A DNA stretch of 64,000 nucleotides. Source: Gloeophyllum trabeum ATCC 11539. Taxonomy: Eukaryota; Basidiomycota; Agaricomycetes; Gloeophyllales; Gloeophyllaceae. The stretch lies in the NCBI RefSeq assembly GCF_000344685.1, contig NW_006920414.1:1784361-1848360 (forward strand), given 5' to 3'. Each line of letters starts with the position of its first letter. Position 1 is the stretch's first letter. The position numbers and the translations under genes are program-made. The notes under the pieces are model-generated. The model saw only the letters and a list, made by a program, of their open reading frames with translations, was not told where the DNA came from and made no database searches. Shown here piece by piece: positions 46,392-57,865 of this stretch.

Positions 46392-49184
46392 TTAACGTCG
46401 CCTCTGTTGCTGATAGTAGGCAAGAGGGACGTCCTCTTCACTTCCGGAGATGCCATCACTAGTCCTTGGCCTATGGTTGCTGGGCACGGCATGTGCACTG
46501 GAGACCTTCCTGATCTTCCCATTCATGGGAGGCATGGGCGGAGGAGCAGCATTTGCAGACATCGAGCGTGTGGGCTTCATGCCGCCTGTTCCATCGATAA
46601 CATGGTTCTCCAGTACTGGTGTATATCGATTGTGTGGTGGAGGCGAGCGAGACTGTCGAGCGCTGAGAGGCGGAGGCGCTGCTGCTGCCGATGTATTAGA
46701 ATTGGGTGGCGACGTCGCTCGCGTAGATGATGGAGAGGCAGGTCCGCGAGAAACCGGTGCGGGGGCTGGCGAGGACGCAAACCACGACTGGTCGACACTT
46801 ACACTAGTTACCGGCGGCATGGCACCCGGAGGTAGCTGGGGTGAGACTGGCCTAGGGCCGACTGACCGTTGTTCAGGGCCAGAGGAAGCATCGTAGTAGA
46901 AATCGTTCGGCAGCTGGACCTGAGGAGGGCCCGAGTGGGGTTGCGAGTAGAGCGGCGCACCTTGACTAGGGCCCTGGGAGCGAGCCGAATATCCCCCAGA
47001 GTACCCACCAGATCCGTTGATGGGAGGCGCCGAAGATGCACGACCCATAGGTGCAGATCCAGGACCATATCCCGGAGAGCCGCCATACTCCTGCTCCATT
47101 GCCCGGTGTTGAAGTTCATACTGCGGGCCACGAACAGGCATCTCCGCACGTCGCCCTGGCGTCCCGGAAGCACCGCCTTTAGTCAAGCTGCCCCGGCGCG
47201 GTTGCGTCTTGGACTCATTCCGTTCCATCTCCTTCTCCCGCTCGGCACGTTCTCTCTCGGCCCTCTCCCGTTCTTCCCGTTCTCGCTGCTCCTGCTCGAG
47301 CTTCTCCTTCTCTGCAGGGCTTGGCCCTTGCGGAGATTGGCCATTCGCAGCAGCCTGTGGCTGAGCAGTGCCCTGATTCTGCGTCTTGTTGATGACTCCC
47401 AAATACCAGAACATCAAATTACTTATCAACACTTGTTCATATAGTGGACGTCGAGGGTTGGCGAGCTTGATATGACTGAGTCGGTATATAGCTCGCTCAA
47501 CATGGATGGGGTATCGCGCGTAAGGACCGCCTGGTTGGGGTGACGGAGAAGGTGCAGGAGACTTGGATGATTTCGAGGCACCAAGCAGTGCGATTGCAGC
47601 CTCGCGACCAGACGCATGGCCAAGATTTGACTGTGGCTGCTCCTCCTGCTTCTTTTTGTTGCCGAATAACGAACCGAAAAAGCCCTTTTTCTCCTTCTCC
47701 TTCTGCTCCCGATATTCCCTGTCCTTCTCCTTGGCACCTTTCTTGCTACCCTTGTCACCGCCCCACTTGAATAGCCCCTTATCGTCCTTATCTTTATCCT
47801 TGCGATGTGAGGGACTCGGAGTGCGCGGAGGCGGGGAAGGGGTGGAAAGGAATGCGGGTTGCTGTACTTGGCCTGGGTGGGATAGATTGGTTTCTATAGA
47901 TGGTGACATGGGCTCAGGGGAAGGGGTGCGTGAAGTTGCAGGCACTTCGGGTGACGCAGGCGGCTGCAGCAGCCGTTTGGGCTGCGGATGATGTAGAACG
48001 GGCCCTTGCAGCTCGGAAGGGGCTGGTTCTGACTCCGGTGCCTTCGGTTCAACAAGTATGACGGGTTCCGGTGCAAGAGGTGCAGAACGTGCGGGAGGTG
48101 ATGTTACTGCGGCATGGGGTGTCTCTTCCTCAGGCTCCTCAGTAACGTAAGCGTCGAATATAGACGACTCCTCGCTGTAGGATTCAGGCCTTGAAGGCGC
48201 ATCGATCGTCTCGCTAGTCATACGACGTGGCCGCTTCAAGTGGTCGCCATCGCTGTGATCATTCGAAGATAGATCACTAGACGTCCGAGTATCGCCCGGC
48301 GGTGCTGTGGGAGCTCTGCCTCCAGGCCCTGACTTACGACGGGAGCGAGTAGTCTGGAATCGATGGCTACCTTCCGTAGTTTGACCAGGCTTCCGAATCT
48401 TTGTCCTGGCGGTCCGGCGCAGAATCTGCCCGGGAGGAGGAACAATAATGGGGGCATCAGCTTCGTCTCCCATGCTTGGCATGTCATCCATCTGGTCGAT
48501 GACTGCATACGGGGCACAGGGTTAACGGAAGGAACGTCCCTTGTGATGGCAGAACACACCTGAGGGTGCAATATTCATGCTGAGACTCCGCCTAAGCACA
48601 CTTCTCAGCTTCGAAGGATCGTCACTCTTAGACGCCTCGTCCGCAAGTTCCTCGAGTTTCTGCAGATCGCTGATAGTGAGTTGCGGGCCCGCGTTGGCAT
48701 AATAGCTGCTCCGATCTCGGCGAAGGGGGACTACTACTTCCTCTTCCTCCACCCCGTCGTTCGGCCGCGGCTTGTATTGCTTGCGTAGCATAGACTGCTT
48801 CCGCCCGAGCCCTGTAGACGAAGCTGAGCTAGACCGCGAAAGCGTGACATTACCATCTGGGGGGGCGCGCGCATGCTCTTTCAAGAACGCGCGGAACTGA
48901 TCTGGTGCAATCTCGGGGTGCAAGCTCGCGGGCACCCAGAAGAGATGGAAGGGGTCCTCCGCTGGGCTCTCGCGCCCCGACGCCGACTCATGCGAGCTGC
49001 TGCTGGAGTCGTCGACAGCTGTGCTGCTGCTGCCGCTCCAGGAGTGGGGGGATGGCGGGGACGACTGGCTGGGGAGATCCGGGTCTAGCAGGAGGGCGCC
49101 AGGACCGCCCTGGGCAGTAGAGCGCCGCTTGATGTCCCGTAGAGCTTCGACCTCTCGCTGGATCTCATCCTCGGAGGGTTGCAT
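46392..49184 (-). CDS. Zds1-like protein (activator of mitotic machinery, Cdc14 activation)
   Basis: About 910 residues in two large exons split by one intron near 48500-48550. Two blocks match the Zds family: an early one, DPFHLFWVPASLHPEIAPDQ then FRAFLKEHA (about 48880-48970), and the Zds C-terminal domain, RYPIHVERAIYRLSHIKLAN then RRPLYEQVLISNLMFWYLG (about 47395-47515). In budding yeast Zds1/2 bind PP2A-Cdc55, help release Cdc14 in mitosis and affect cell polarity. The rest is low complexity: Pro/Ser-rich, a Lys/Asp/Glu stretch (HRKDKDKDDKGLFKWGGDKG), a Glu/Arg-rich heptad-like run (EREERERAERERAEREKEME) and a Gly/Ser/Pro-rich tail ending YYQQQRRR. An extra 300-residue tail follows the C-terminal domain. 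The start is the first ATG of the frame (MQPSEDEIQREVEALRDIK). Confidence 0.82.
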
Positions 49185-50670
49185 GGGGATACTGCAAGAG
49201 TGCGCCGCGGGTCAGACAGAAGAACACGGCCAGCAAGCACTCAAAACTGACCAAGCGGGCTGACTGGCGGTACCAAGTAGACGAAAGGGCGTCCGTCGTG
49301 GCGGCAGACGACGAGGATGAGTTGTAACTGAATATTACAGTGTGCCCAGAGAGAGAGGCCGAAACAGAAGCTCCGGTTGCCGGCCGCAACCCGGACTGGC
49401 GTCGGCCATGCTTCCTCTTACAGCTCCGGTGGCTGAAAGGCCTCCTGCTGCACAAGGCTTCAAGCTATCGATTAGCAGGCGCCGTCTTCACACCGCTCTT
49501 TATCTTGACTGATACATCTAATCACCACGGACATTGTAACAAATAGCTCTGACTTTCCGTAATTTCAACTCCCCAGCCGAATTAAATGATTCTCGACTTC
49601 TCAACTGTCCTCTGCGGGTCCGACGAGAATACCGGACCCCTTGGTGAGAAAGTTCAGAAACGGGTCGGCATCCAACAAGCCGTGGTACAGTGCTCAGGAA
49701 CGCTTTTGCCGTGAACATGCGTGCTGCCTGCCGCACAGATGCTCTTATGTTGACCGCTCTGCGGTCACAAAGACACGACACCACGCTCACCGAGGCAAGG
49801 CCGGGATCCATCAATAGCTGAGTGAAACCGTGGAGTCGAACATACAGCAGTGCTTGCAATGGCAGGCAGCGACAATGGAGCACTGACGTTTCAGCCATCC
49901 CAATCGAATTTAGAGAGCAGTGTTTATTTACGGGACGTTGAATGAATCACCCAGATCGAGGGCACGTCTATCATACCTGTTCACCTTGAAGTGGGAACAA
50001 CGAATGGTTCAGTCGCAAAGCAAGACGTCGCGGCTTGGTATGCTCGGAAAACTGTGACATGATGGACGACTTGGAATGACTATTCATCTTACAGAAGCAG
50101 GACCACCACCAGCCTGAGTTACCTGCTCATCAAGCTGGTTCTTTGAGCGCCCGGAACGCGGGAGAGTATGATGTATGATGATGCGTTGGCCATCTAAGAA
50201 TGCAAGACACTGTCACTGGGCTGTACCAGGAATAACGCCCCCAAGACAATGTTGGCTCGAGCAAAGGCCGAGGATGTTCAGTTGGCCGGAGTCAGAGTGT
50301 GGGTAGGGATTCAGATGCTGCCCCATTGTCTAATAGTGTAATCGAGTAGTCGATACAATAACAATAATCGAGGGATGAGATAGATCGAGGAAAGCTCAAC
50401 CCGAATGAGCCCGCGAGCCAGAGGGCCGTCCTCCGGACTAAAGAACGGTATTGAACGAGTCAAGTTGCAAGAATAGCTATAGCCGTAGCATCGGCCCCTG
50501 CGCCATATATGTCCGCACTCGATCCTAGGTCGGCCCTTCGATGTGTGTATTGACCAGGAGGAGCACAGTGTCTATTGATAGGCTCGCCAGGAGATCCCGA
50601 CGTACGTTCCTGTCCAGTTTATTTCCAGCGGTCAGTCAACTTCCTGTGATGACCTTGAGCGAAGAGGTAG
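49185..50670. other. Gene-poor region upstream of the Zds-like gene
   Basis: About 1.5 kb with no recognisable conserved peptide on either strand. The longest frame is a 126-codon minus-strand ORF (49518-49898) with no motif. Likely promoter and possibly a long 5' UTR of the Zds-like gene; an unannotated non-coding transcript is possible. Confidence 0.4.
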
Positions 50671-51945
50671 TTAGAGTATAAGATCCCAGCGCACAAGCGG
50701 GGGGATCTTGTACCCTAGCATATTTACGTATGCGTTGAGGCCTGAGGATTGAAGAGAGAGTTCAGTCAGTGAATTCAAACGGGCAGACAGGGATATCCAA
50801 TTCTCCTTGGGCCCGGGCTTTACAAGGGAGTAAGGCACTGTACCATCGACCGGGACGTCCGTCTCGCAAAGGAGGCTGCATCCTCCTCCTGCTGCAGACT
50901 CCTGTTTGCATGCTCCACTCAAGTACGACGGTGCAAGTTATCCCGGGACCAGAGCACGATCAGAAAAGCCAGCACTGCGATCGAGTTCTGACGAAGTCGA
51001 AGCCCAGGCCTGGCCCGCACCTGGAGATCCAAAGAGCAGACTGAAAACTCAGAAAGGGGGGGCGCGAAATAAACTCAAGGGCGTCGAGATTCCGGAATGC
51101 TGGCATCGTCTTCTGCTGGGTCGTTTTGCGCCTTCCAGCAGATCTCGCCCGTGTGCGCTGTTGCTAGGGGCGATTTTTTCCTTTCCAGCTTTTGAGTCCA
51201 ATCGGCGCCTACAACCGTGTGGACGAAGGGCGGGCTCATCCAATCATCCTTCGCCGTGGCATCAGGTCCGTGAGAAGCATGATTGCCTTTTCGAGCGATG
51301 TGGCGGAAGAGTCGCAGGCGTACAGAGCGATGAGGACAAGTTCGTGGGCCGGTGGAAAGCCTGGGATTCGAGTGTATATACACTGAGGACGATTGGACAA
51401 GGTGGGGAACGCCTGCATCAATACCACTGCCTCAAAGTCGACGTCGAGCTCACTCGAGATGATGCAGACGACACGACCAGATAAGGGAACTCAGCGAACA
51501 TGGACAGTGGGGGTGCTTCTCTGATGCTCGTACCTTGATATATCAGAGCAGACCAGTCGACGACGTTGACTCTGCAGAGGTAGACGGCGACCATGAGGCA
51601 GTGTGGCGTAACCCAAGCTTTGTGGGTACATGTACGTACAAATGCGCGTTATTGAGGCCGAAGACTGGAATACAACGCAGTCAAGAGCGAACAATGGGTA
51701 TGAATGGACAGCTGCTGCGTCAGGGATTGTTGTTGGCGGCAAGGAGGTGCTCGAGGACGTCGAGGACGGCCTGCATAAATACGAGAAACGCGTCGGACAG
51801 CGATCAAGGGAAGCGTAGTGCAAGTGTAGCCGAGATCTGGTTGCTCGGTGCGTGGGCGTGAGGAGCCGGTCGTCGCTTAGGACGGGGTTGCTGCTACGGG
51901 AAAACAGGAAATATACGAGCTCGATACGCGCTCGACGGCGTCCAT
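50671..51945 (-). other. Unresolved coding-like region, exon structure unclear
   Basis: Several minus-strand peptides look protein-like: VCIISSELDVDFEAVVLMQA running into AHELVLIALYACDSSATSLE and KAIMLLTDL (51236-51480), GADWTQKLERKKSPLATAHT (about 51150-51220), and GLNAYVNMLGYKIPPLVRWD ending ILIL-like at the stop 50671. A possible start lies at 51943-51945, about 90 bp from the divergent RING-PH-VWA gene. I could not join them with consistent GT-AG introns, and the plus strand also has reasonable frames here (for example EWTAAASGIVVGGKEVLEDV near 51700-51760). It may be a real gene I failed to splice, a decayed gene, or promoter sequence. Strand and function are uncertain. Confidence 0.25.
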
Positions 51946-52031
51946 TCTCTTTCCAATCCTCTGCGCAGACCGCGGCGGACGCTGCCCAAAAGAACACAGG
52001 CCGGTGCCGGACACGCTAATTGACAGGCTGG

Positions 52032-55000
52032 ATGACGGGCCCAGCAGGCGCGGGATGGGCTGCCCCGAGCCAGAACACCCACGGCCATCACGTCCATCAC
52101 CAGCTCCCTGCCTCTGCATACACAAGCCCCCGTCTCGCCCCCAAGCCCCCGCCCTTCAAGTTCCCCTTCTCCAACGCCGTCCACCGCCCCCCGCCAAAGT
52201 CCACGTCGTCCGCGTCGTTGCGCTCGGCCTACACCGTCTCGTCACAGACGACCTCCTATACCAACACGACCGAGACGCAGAACCCACACCCCTTCGCCGC
52301 CATGGTCCCCGCCCCGCTGCCTGTCGTTTCCAGCCACGACGATGAGGAAGAGGATGAGTGCCCCGTCTGTCTCGAACCGCTCAGCTTCAGCTTCAGACTG
52401 CCAGGGGAGAAGCCGCACATCGTGCCAGAGTGCGGGCACGCTTTACACGAGGTTTGTGATCCATTTACACTTTATCTGGACCCTTATATGCGTCCAATGC
52501 CTACCAATCATCCGCTCTTCGTCGGCGTGGCGGCGAACTTCGTCCCCCTTTGCGCAGCCCACTGTTCATCTTCGTAACTACCCTGTCATGATATGATATA
52601 TCTAACCTACTCGTTCAGGCCTGCTTTACCGCTGTCTACGGTCCACCACCGTCGCAAAAGGGAGCCGTCGTCCGCAAGTCGAACCTCGGCGTCTGCGGCG
52701 TCTGTCGACGTCCAATGAAAGTAGGAGATGGCGACGGAGGCAAACACAACAGTATGTAGTGGCCCTTTGACTCCCTCACGCCTACTAACTCCCCGCAGAA
52801 CTCGCTGCCCTTACTGGCATGGGCGAGCGCAACACACCCTCTCTCTATCCCGGGCGCGACACCCCCGCCTCCGTGCGCTCGCTCAACGGGCGCGTGCCGC
52901 CGCCCGGCAAGCCCTACGACCCCACCGAAGACGACCCAATCGAGCACACAGGCTCTATGCGATCCGGTGGTTCCAACGAGCACGCGCACTACGTCGTCGC
53001 GCCGTCCATCCAGGTGCGCGCCGAGCACCCGACGCTCACGCGCACGACGGACGAGAGCCAGCCGCTCACGTGCATCGTCGTCGTCGAGCTCCCCGGGAAG
53101 CGCAGCACGCCCCAGCCGGGCCCGGTCATGAGCGACAATTTCAGGAACCACATCCGCCAGGACACAATCAACAGCGCGTTCTCGAGCCCGCGGCCGGAGC
53201 AGCGCTCGATCCGCTCGCCGCCGCCCCAGCAGCACAGTCACATCGCGCACCACACGCTCGACACCTCGGACGGGTCGGGCCACCAGCGCAGCCCGAACAT
53301 GAACCTTATGTCGCCGACCTCGACGCACGACACGCACCACTCCGGCTCCGGGCACTCGCACCGCGACGACGGCGACTGGCACGCGGAGCCGTCGACGTCC
53401 GCGAAGGCACCGTCGACGAGCTCGCAGTTCCACGACGAAGATAACCCGTTCGCGGCGATTACGGAGGACCTGCGCAACCGCATCATCGACTGGAAGGGCC
53501 ACCCGCTTAGCCGGTTGGGCCCGCTGCAGATGTACGACCTCCTCTCCGTGCGACGCGACTCGCTCGTGCGTGAGTTCTACGTGTACCTGTTCAAGGAGGC
53601 GATTATATGCGTCATCGAGGAGAAGAAGAAGTCGATTGGACGGTTCTTGCAGACTGCCGGCGGCGCAGAGGGCGGCGCAGGCGCGCAGGCGGCTTCGGGC
53701 AAGGGTGTGCTCCGGCTGAAGGGCAGGATTTATATCCAGCACATTAAGCAGGTGACGGATACCTCCAGCGCCGGGGAGATGAGCTTGACGATTGATATGG
53801 AGGATGAGCGGTTGGATTCGTTCATTCTCATCTTCCGTGAGCGCTCGTCGCTCGAGACATGGAAGAACCACATCCAGTCTCTGGTTTCCATGTTCCAGCA
53901 GCAGAACCAGCAGAACCAGACTCGGCAGGAGCTCGCGCCGGACCTGGAGGAGTTTGGCGGGAGCGCGAAGGCCGCCAGGATGCTCAGCGGGAGCACGATG
54001 TCGACCACTGTGAGTACGGTCGATAGCCTTCTGTCGGGATCGGCGACGCGGTCGACGATGTCGAGCAGCACGTCGCATGGGTCGATGGGTGTTGGTGTTG
54101 GAACGGCCAGGGGGGCCCTGCAGCATAAGCTGTCGACGCTAGAGGAGGCCGACGACGAGGCGAGCCGGTTCGACCCTCATTCGAATCTCGTCACCCCGCA
54201 TCTCTCGTCTGGTCCCTCGAATTCCCTGACACCCCTTCCTCACCCGCCTCTGGATCTCATCCTCGTCATCTCCCTCCCATCGCCCAACTCCGTCCCCAGC
54301 ACCGCCCAGCTGAAGATCCGCGTGATCAAGAATACCCTAGACTTTGTTATCGGCTCCTTAGGCGCCAAGGACAGGTTGGGCTTGGTGACGTTTGAGGTCG
54401 GCATGGGTGGGCGGGTTAGGAAGACACCGTTCTTGTGTGTTGGGCGGGCTCAAAGCCGCGCGAGGCTTACAAAGTTCGTGGATGAGATTGGAATGCGGAG
54501 GCAGGAGGAAGCGGAGTACGAGGATGAGTTCTTGGTTCGCGGAAATAAAGATGAGAAGACGGATGTCGTGACCGCGGTTAACCATGGTAAGCAGTTTAGT
54601 AAGTTGCCCATCCTTCCCTCGATATAATATCCGCTTTCCTAGGCCTCGACATTGTGTTGCAACGCAAGGCTCGCAATCCCATTACGGGGATGCTACTGGT
54701 GAGCGACTCGTCGGAAAGTACGCGTCGTGCCCAGATGGACCTCGTACTTGCCCGAGCGGAGGCTGCCAATGCTCCCATCCACTCCTTCGGCTATGGTCGA
54801 TCACACGATCCTGCTTCCCTTTGGTTGATCTCTAACCATACCAGTGGGACCTACGTCTATGTCAAAGACTGGTACGACCTGCGTGACTGCGTCGCTGGAT
54901 GCATCGGCGGCATGATGTCCATCGGGCTGCTCAACATGAAGCTGCACATGAAGATCCTGGACGGACACCGGTTCCGCATACGCAAGGTCTCCGGTGGGCC

Positions 55001-55908
55001 TACTGCCATTCTATCCTCTGACGGCCGCGACGTCGACGTCGAAGTCGGAGAGTTGCGGTACGGCGAGAAGAAGGAGATGCTGGTCGAGCTGGAGCTCGAC
55101 AACACAGACTTGACGCAGTCCAGACTCACGCATAGCAACAACAATCGGTCGATGAATGCGACAGACCAGTTCAATGCCCGCATGGGTCTGGAGTCGTTGT
55201 CTATTGAAGATCCCCTCGACCTCGCAGACGGCATGATGGATCGTATGATCGACGAGGTGCCGGTCTTCGAGGTTGACGGGTCGTTCTTTGATCCTCAGGC
55301 TACCAAGCACGTTTCACGCTTGGCGCATCCCGTCCTCCTTACCGTCACGCTCCTGCCCCCTTCCGGCAGTCGTCCAAGGACACCGTCCAGTGGCTCTGAT
55401 CCTGTAATCGTGCGGCGTCGCATGGAGTTACTGGCGTCAGATATGATCACTCGGGCTCTAGTCCTTGTGTCCCGCAAGAACTATCCTCAAGCCATGAAGA
55501 TCATGAGTGAGACAAAGCGCATCCTGCATACTGTTCTGCAAAATGTCACGCAATCCCTTCCACCGCCTACCAGCGGAGCGAGTACGATCCGCAACCGGAA
55601 GGAAATATTGACTCTTGCTACCGTGCGCACTATCCAGGCTATCCTACAAGATATGCAGCTTCTCCACGAAGCCTTGGAAGACAATGTTGAACTGTTTGCC
55701 CACGACCAGCGGAATTTCGGTGCCCAACAGGTATGTACTAACGTGTTCCGGAGGAGGCTAGGCTTTACTGATCATTCTCGTGCAGGCAATGATACTCCGC
55801 GACCAAAAGAGCTGGACTGGCCGTAGTGCTACTGAGCGTCTCTTCTGGACGAGCGACAACTCAATTGAGCTGGTCTCACGCAGTACTGATTGGGTCGCCC
55901 GGGATTGA
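52032..55908 (+). CDS. RING-PH-VWA protein, Ste5/Far1-like scaffold architecture
   Basis: About 1,180 residues in five exons. N-terminal low-complexity region, then a RING-H2-type finger (residues about 105-180): DECPVCLEPL, ECGHALHEACF (formed across the intron ending at 52618) and GVCGVCRRPM. A Ser/His-rich linker follows, then a PH-like domain (about 400-550: NRIIDWKGHPLSRLGPL, EFYVYLFKEAIICVIEEKKK, LRLKGRIYIQHIKQV, SFILIFRERSSLETWKNHIQ). Then a von Willebrand A-like domain (from about 665: PPLDLILVISLPSPNS, LGAKDRLGLVTFEVGMGG, ITGMLLVSDSSESTRRAQMD, IHSFGYGRSHDPASLWLISN) and a C-terminal domain ending STDWVARD. RING, PH and VWA in this order are what budding yeast Ste5 and Far1 share; these scaffold the pheromone MAP kinase cascade. 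Such a role here is inference from architecture. The MIDAS Asp of the VWA domain is replaced by Ser. Start is the first in-frame ATG. Confidence 0.85.
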
Positions 55909-56577
55909 ACACGACTCGCACTGCTCTGGCTCACTAACACCCTCATTTGAATTTCTGACTTGCCTACGCCTCTACCATCCGTTGGTCCTCCTGTCATTTC
56001 GATCTCTCTATTACTGTCCGCCGCACCTGTCGTCCCTCGCTCGTTCCGTTCCTCTCCGTTCTGTATCGACTTGCCTCGCTTTCTCATTCTTATTCTTATC
56101 TCTACACTCACCGACTTTTTGTGTAATAACTTAAGAGAACATTCCTTTGTCCTTGGTCTTGGTGGATTGTGACATTCTACTAGTTAATTAGCGCTCGGCC
56201 TTGCGATAGATGCAATGGCGGGATGTTACCCTGTCGTGTTATATCTTGGATCTCTGTCCTTCATATGTCCTATGAAAATATTGTATCATGCCCCCATCCA
56301 TCCTGATCGTCGCTGAGGACATAGCCCATTCCAGTGGAAGCCTGATTGGACTTCTTCACTAGGTTTGTCTTCGGCGAAGTCGCCGACCTCCATGGGAATG
56401 ACGTGAGCTGCAACCTTTTGCTAGAAACCAGGGCCAACGGGATTGCTGTCAATGGGCGTCGAATGGCGGGAGGTGGTGATGTGAATAATCACGACCTGCT
56501 ACCAGGAACCTGGTCGGCCCGGTGGATCATTGCCGGACGTCAGGCTCTGCATTCTGCAATCACCACTTTGCAATATA
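55909..56577. other. Convergent intergenic region
   Basis: About 670 bp between the 3' ends of the RING-PH-VWA gene and the dynactin-like gene. Pyrimidine-rich stretches near 55950-56120 fit a 3' UTR. No domain or repeat recognised. Confidence 0.5.
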
Positions 56578-57581
56578 TCATTCAAAACCCAAGCGTCTCT
56601 TCTCTTCTCGCTCCCGCTCCAGCTTGGTCACTCTGATCTCGGCTTCGGTGATAGTATCGTTCCAATCAACGAACAACTCAGACAGGGCATCGACCTGACC
56701 GAGTGTTAACATACAGCTGTCATATGATAGATGACAATAGCTTACATGGGAAGCATATCTCTCCATCAACTTTGCAACGCGACGTTCAAGGTCATGAGCC
56801 ATCTTCACGTCCTCTTCGTGCGCCTTAATCAACGCGTCCAGACGGGGCTGAAGGGCTTGGTAACCTAATGGCAGGATAGCAGTTGAGGCCTCAAACCGGC
56901 AGGTAGGATGTAGGAGGAAGGAGTGTACCTGCTAGCTTTCCAGCACCTGTGACGCCTTTCTTCTCTAATATTTCAATCTCCCGCATATCGCGGTCAGCAG
57001 AGCGAATCTCGGGCTCCATTTCGGAAAGGAATGCCTCCAGTTCGCTCGGTGACATGTTCTCATAGGAGGGCGGGTTTATGGGTATAGTACCCGACAGGGC
57101 GAACGATGGGCTCAGGAACTGAGCATACTGGTCGTCTGAGACAGTTGTAAGACCACTGAACGGAGAGTGCGGGGAGGATATGCGATGTAGACGTACAGTG
57201 CTCCATAAACCTCTTCAGCCCATCGTTCCCCTCGACGACCGCATCCAGTTTTGCCTGTGCCTCCTCAGCTCGCCGGGCAAGGGTCTCCCCCTTCTTCAGA
57301 TCGATGCCCTTCTCTTTTCCCTTACGATTCAATGCGTCCTGGCGTACTCCATATAGCAGCGCTTCCAGCCATCGTATGCGTAGCTCTAGAGACTGGGCCG
57401 GTTCAATTGTAACAGGGCGAGCCGGTGGCTCCTCCTCAGTCTCCGAAGGATGTTCAGGAAAGGTAGGGAAACCTCGGGGAGGTGGCGACTGGGACGGGAG
57501 AGGGGAAGTCGGCGGGGTCGAAGAAGACAAGACGCGTTGGCGCTGCACGTCACCCAAGAAAACGCTGCCGATATGGCTCAT
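56578..57581 (-). CDS. Dynactin p24 (DCTN3)-like coiled-coil protein
   Basis: Protein of about 270 residues. After a Pro/Ser-rich N-terminus (MSHIGSVFLGDVQRQRVLSS) it has LELRIRWLEALLYGVRQD, which resembles the LExRLxxLExxVYG start of dynactin subunit 3; then helical segments (ARRAEEAQAKLDAVVEG, SPSELEAFLSEMEPEIRSAD, MREIEILEKKGVTGAGKL) and a C-terminal helix VDALSELFVDWNDTITEAEI followed by LEREREEKRRLGFE, like the QFVQWDELLxxLE end of p24. Four short introns. In animals p24 is part of the dynactin shoulder that links dynein to cargo. The match is by pattern and coiled-coil layout only, so another small coiled-coil cytoskeletal protein remains possible. Confidence 0.6.
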
Positions 57582-57865
57582 CCTTCTACTTCCTCAAGCT
57601 TGTGCAAAGCACTGGGCGACAGCAGATAAATACGCAACCTAATGTGGCCAGTACGGGTATTGTAAGAGCAAGGTTGGGCAACAGCGTCCAGACTCCACAC
57701 GCGACGTGACGAGACGCGACTGACTTGAAGTATACCGGACTCGGGAGGGCACATACAAAATACCAGTTGCAGCAAAACAAACAACAAGATGGAATATAAT
57801 GTACGCTATAATACATGCGTAAGGAGTGGGTGTTTGGTATGAATAAATAACCCAGCAAGAGACTC

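Noticed and set aside
49518..49898. 126-codon minus-strand ORF
   Set aside because: No conserved motif and ordinary composition for a random frame in GC-balanced intergenic DNA.
52636..54126. 496-codon minus-strand ORF, Arg/Ala/Val-rich
   Set aside because: It is antisense to the GC-rich exon of the RING-PH-VWA gene; the biased composition is the mirror of that exon's codon usage.
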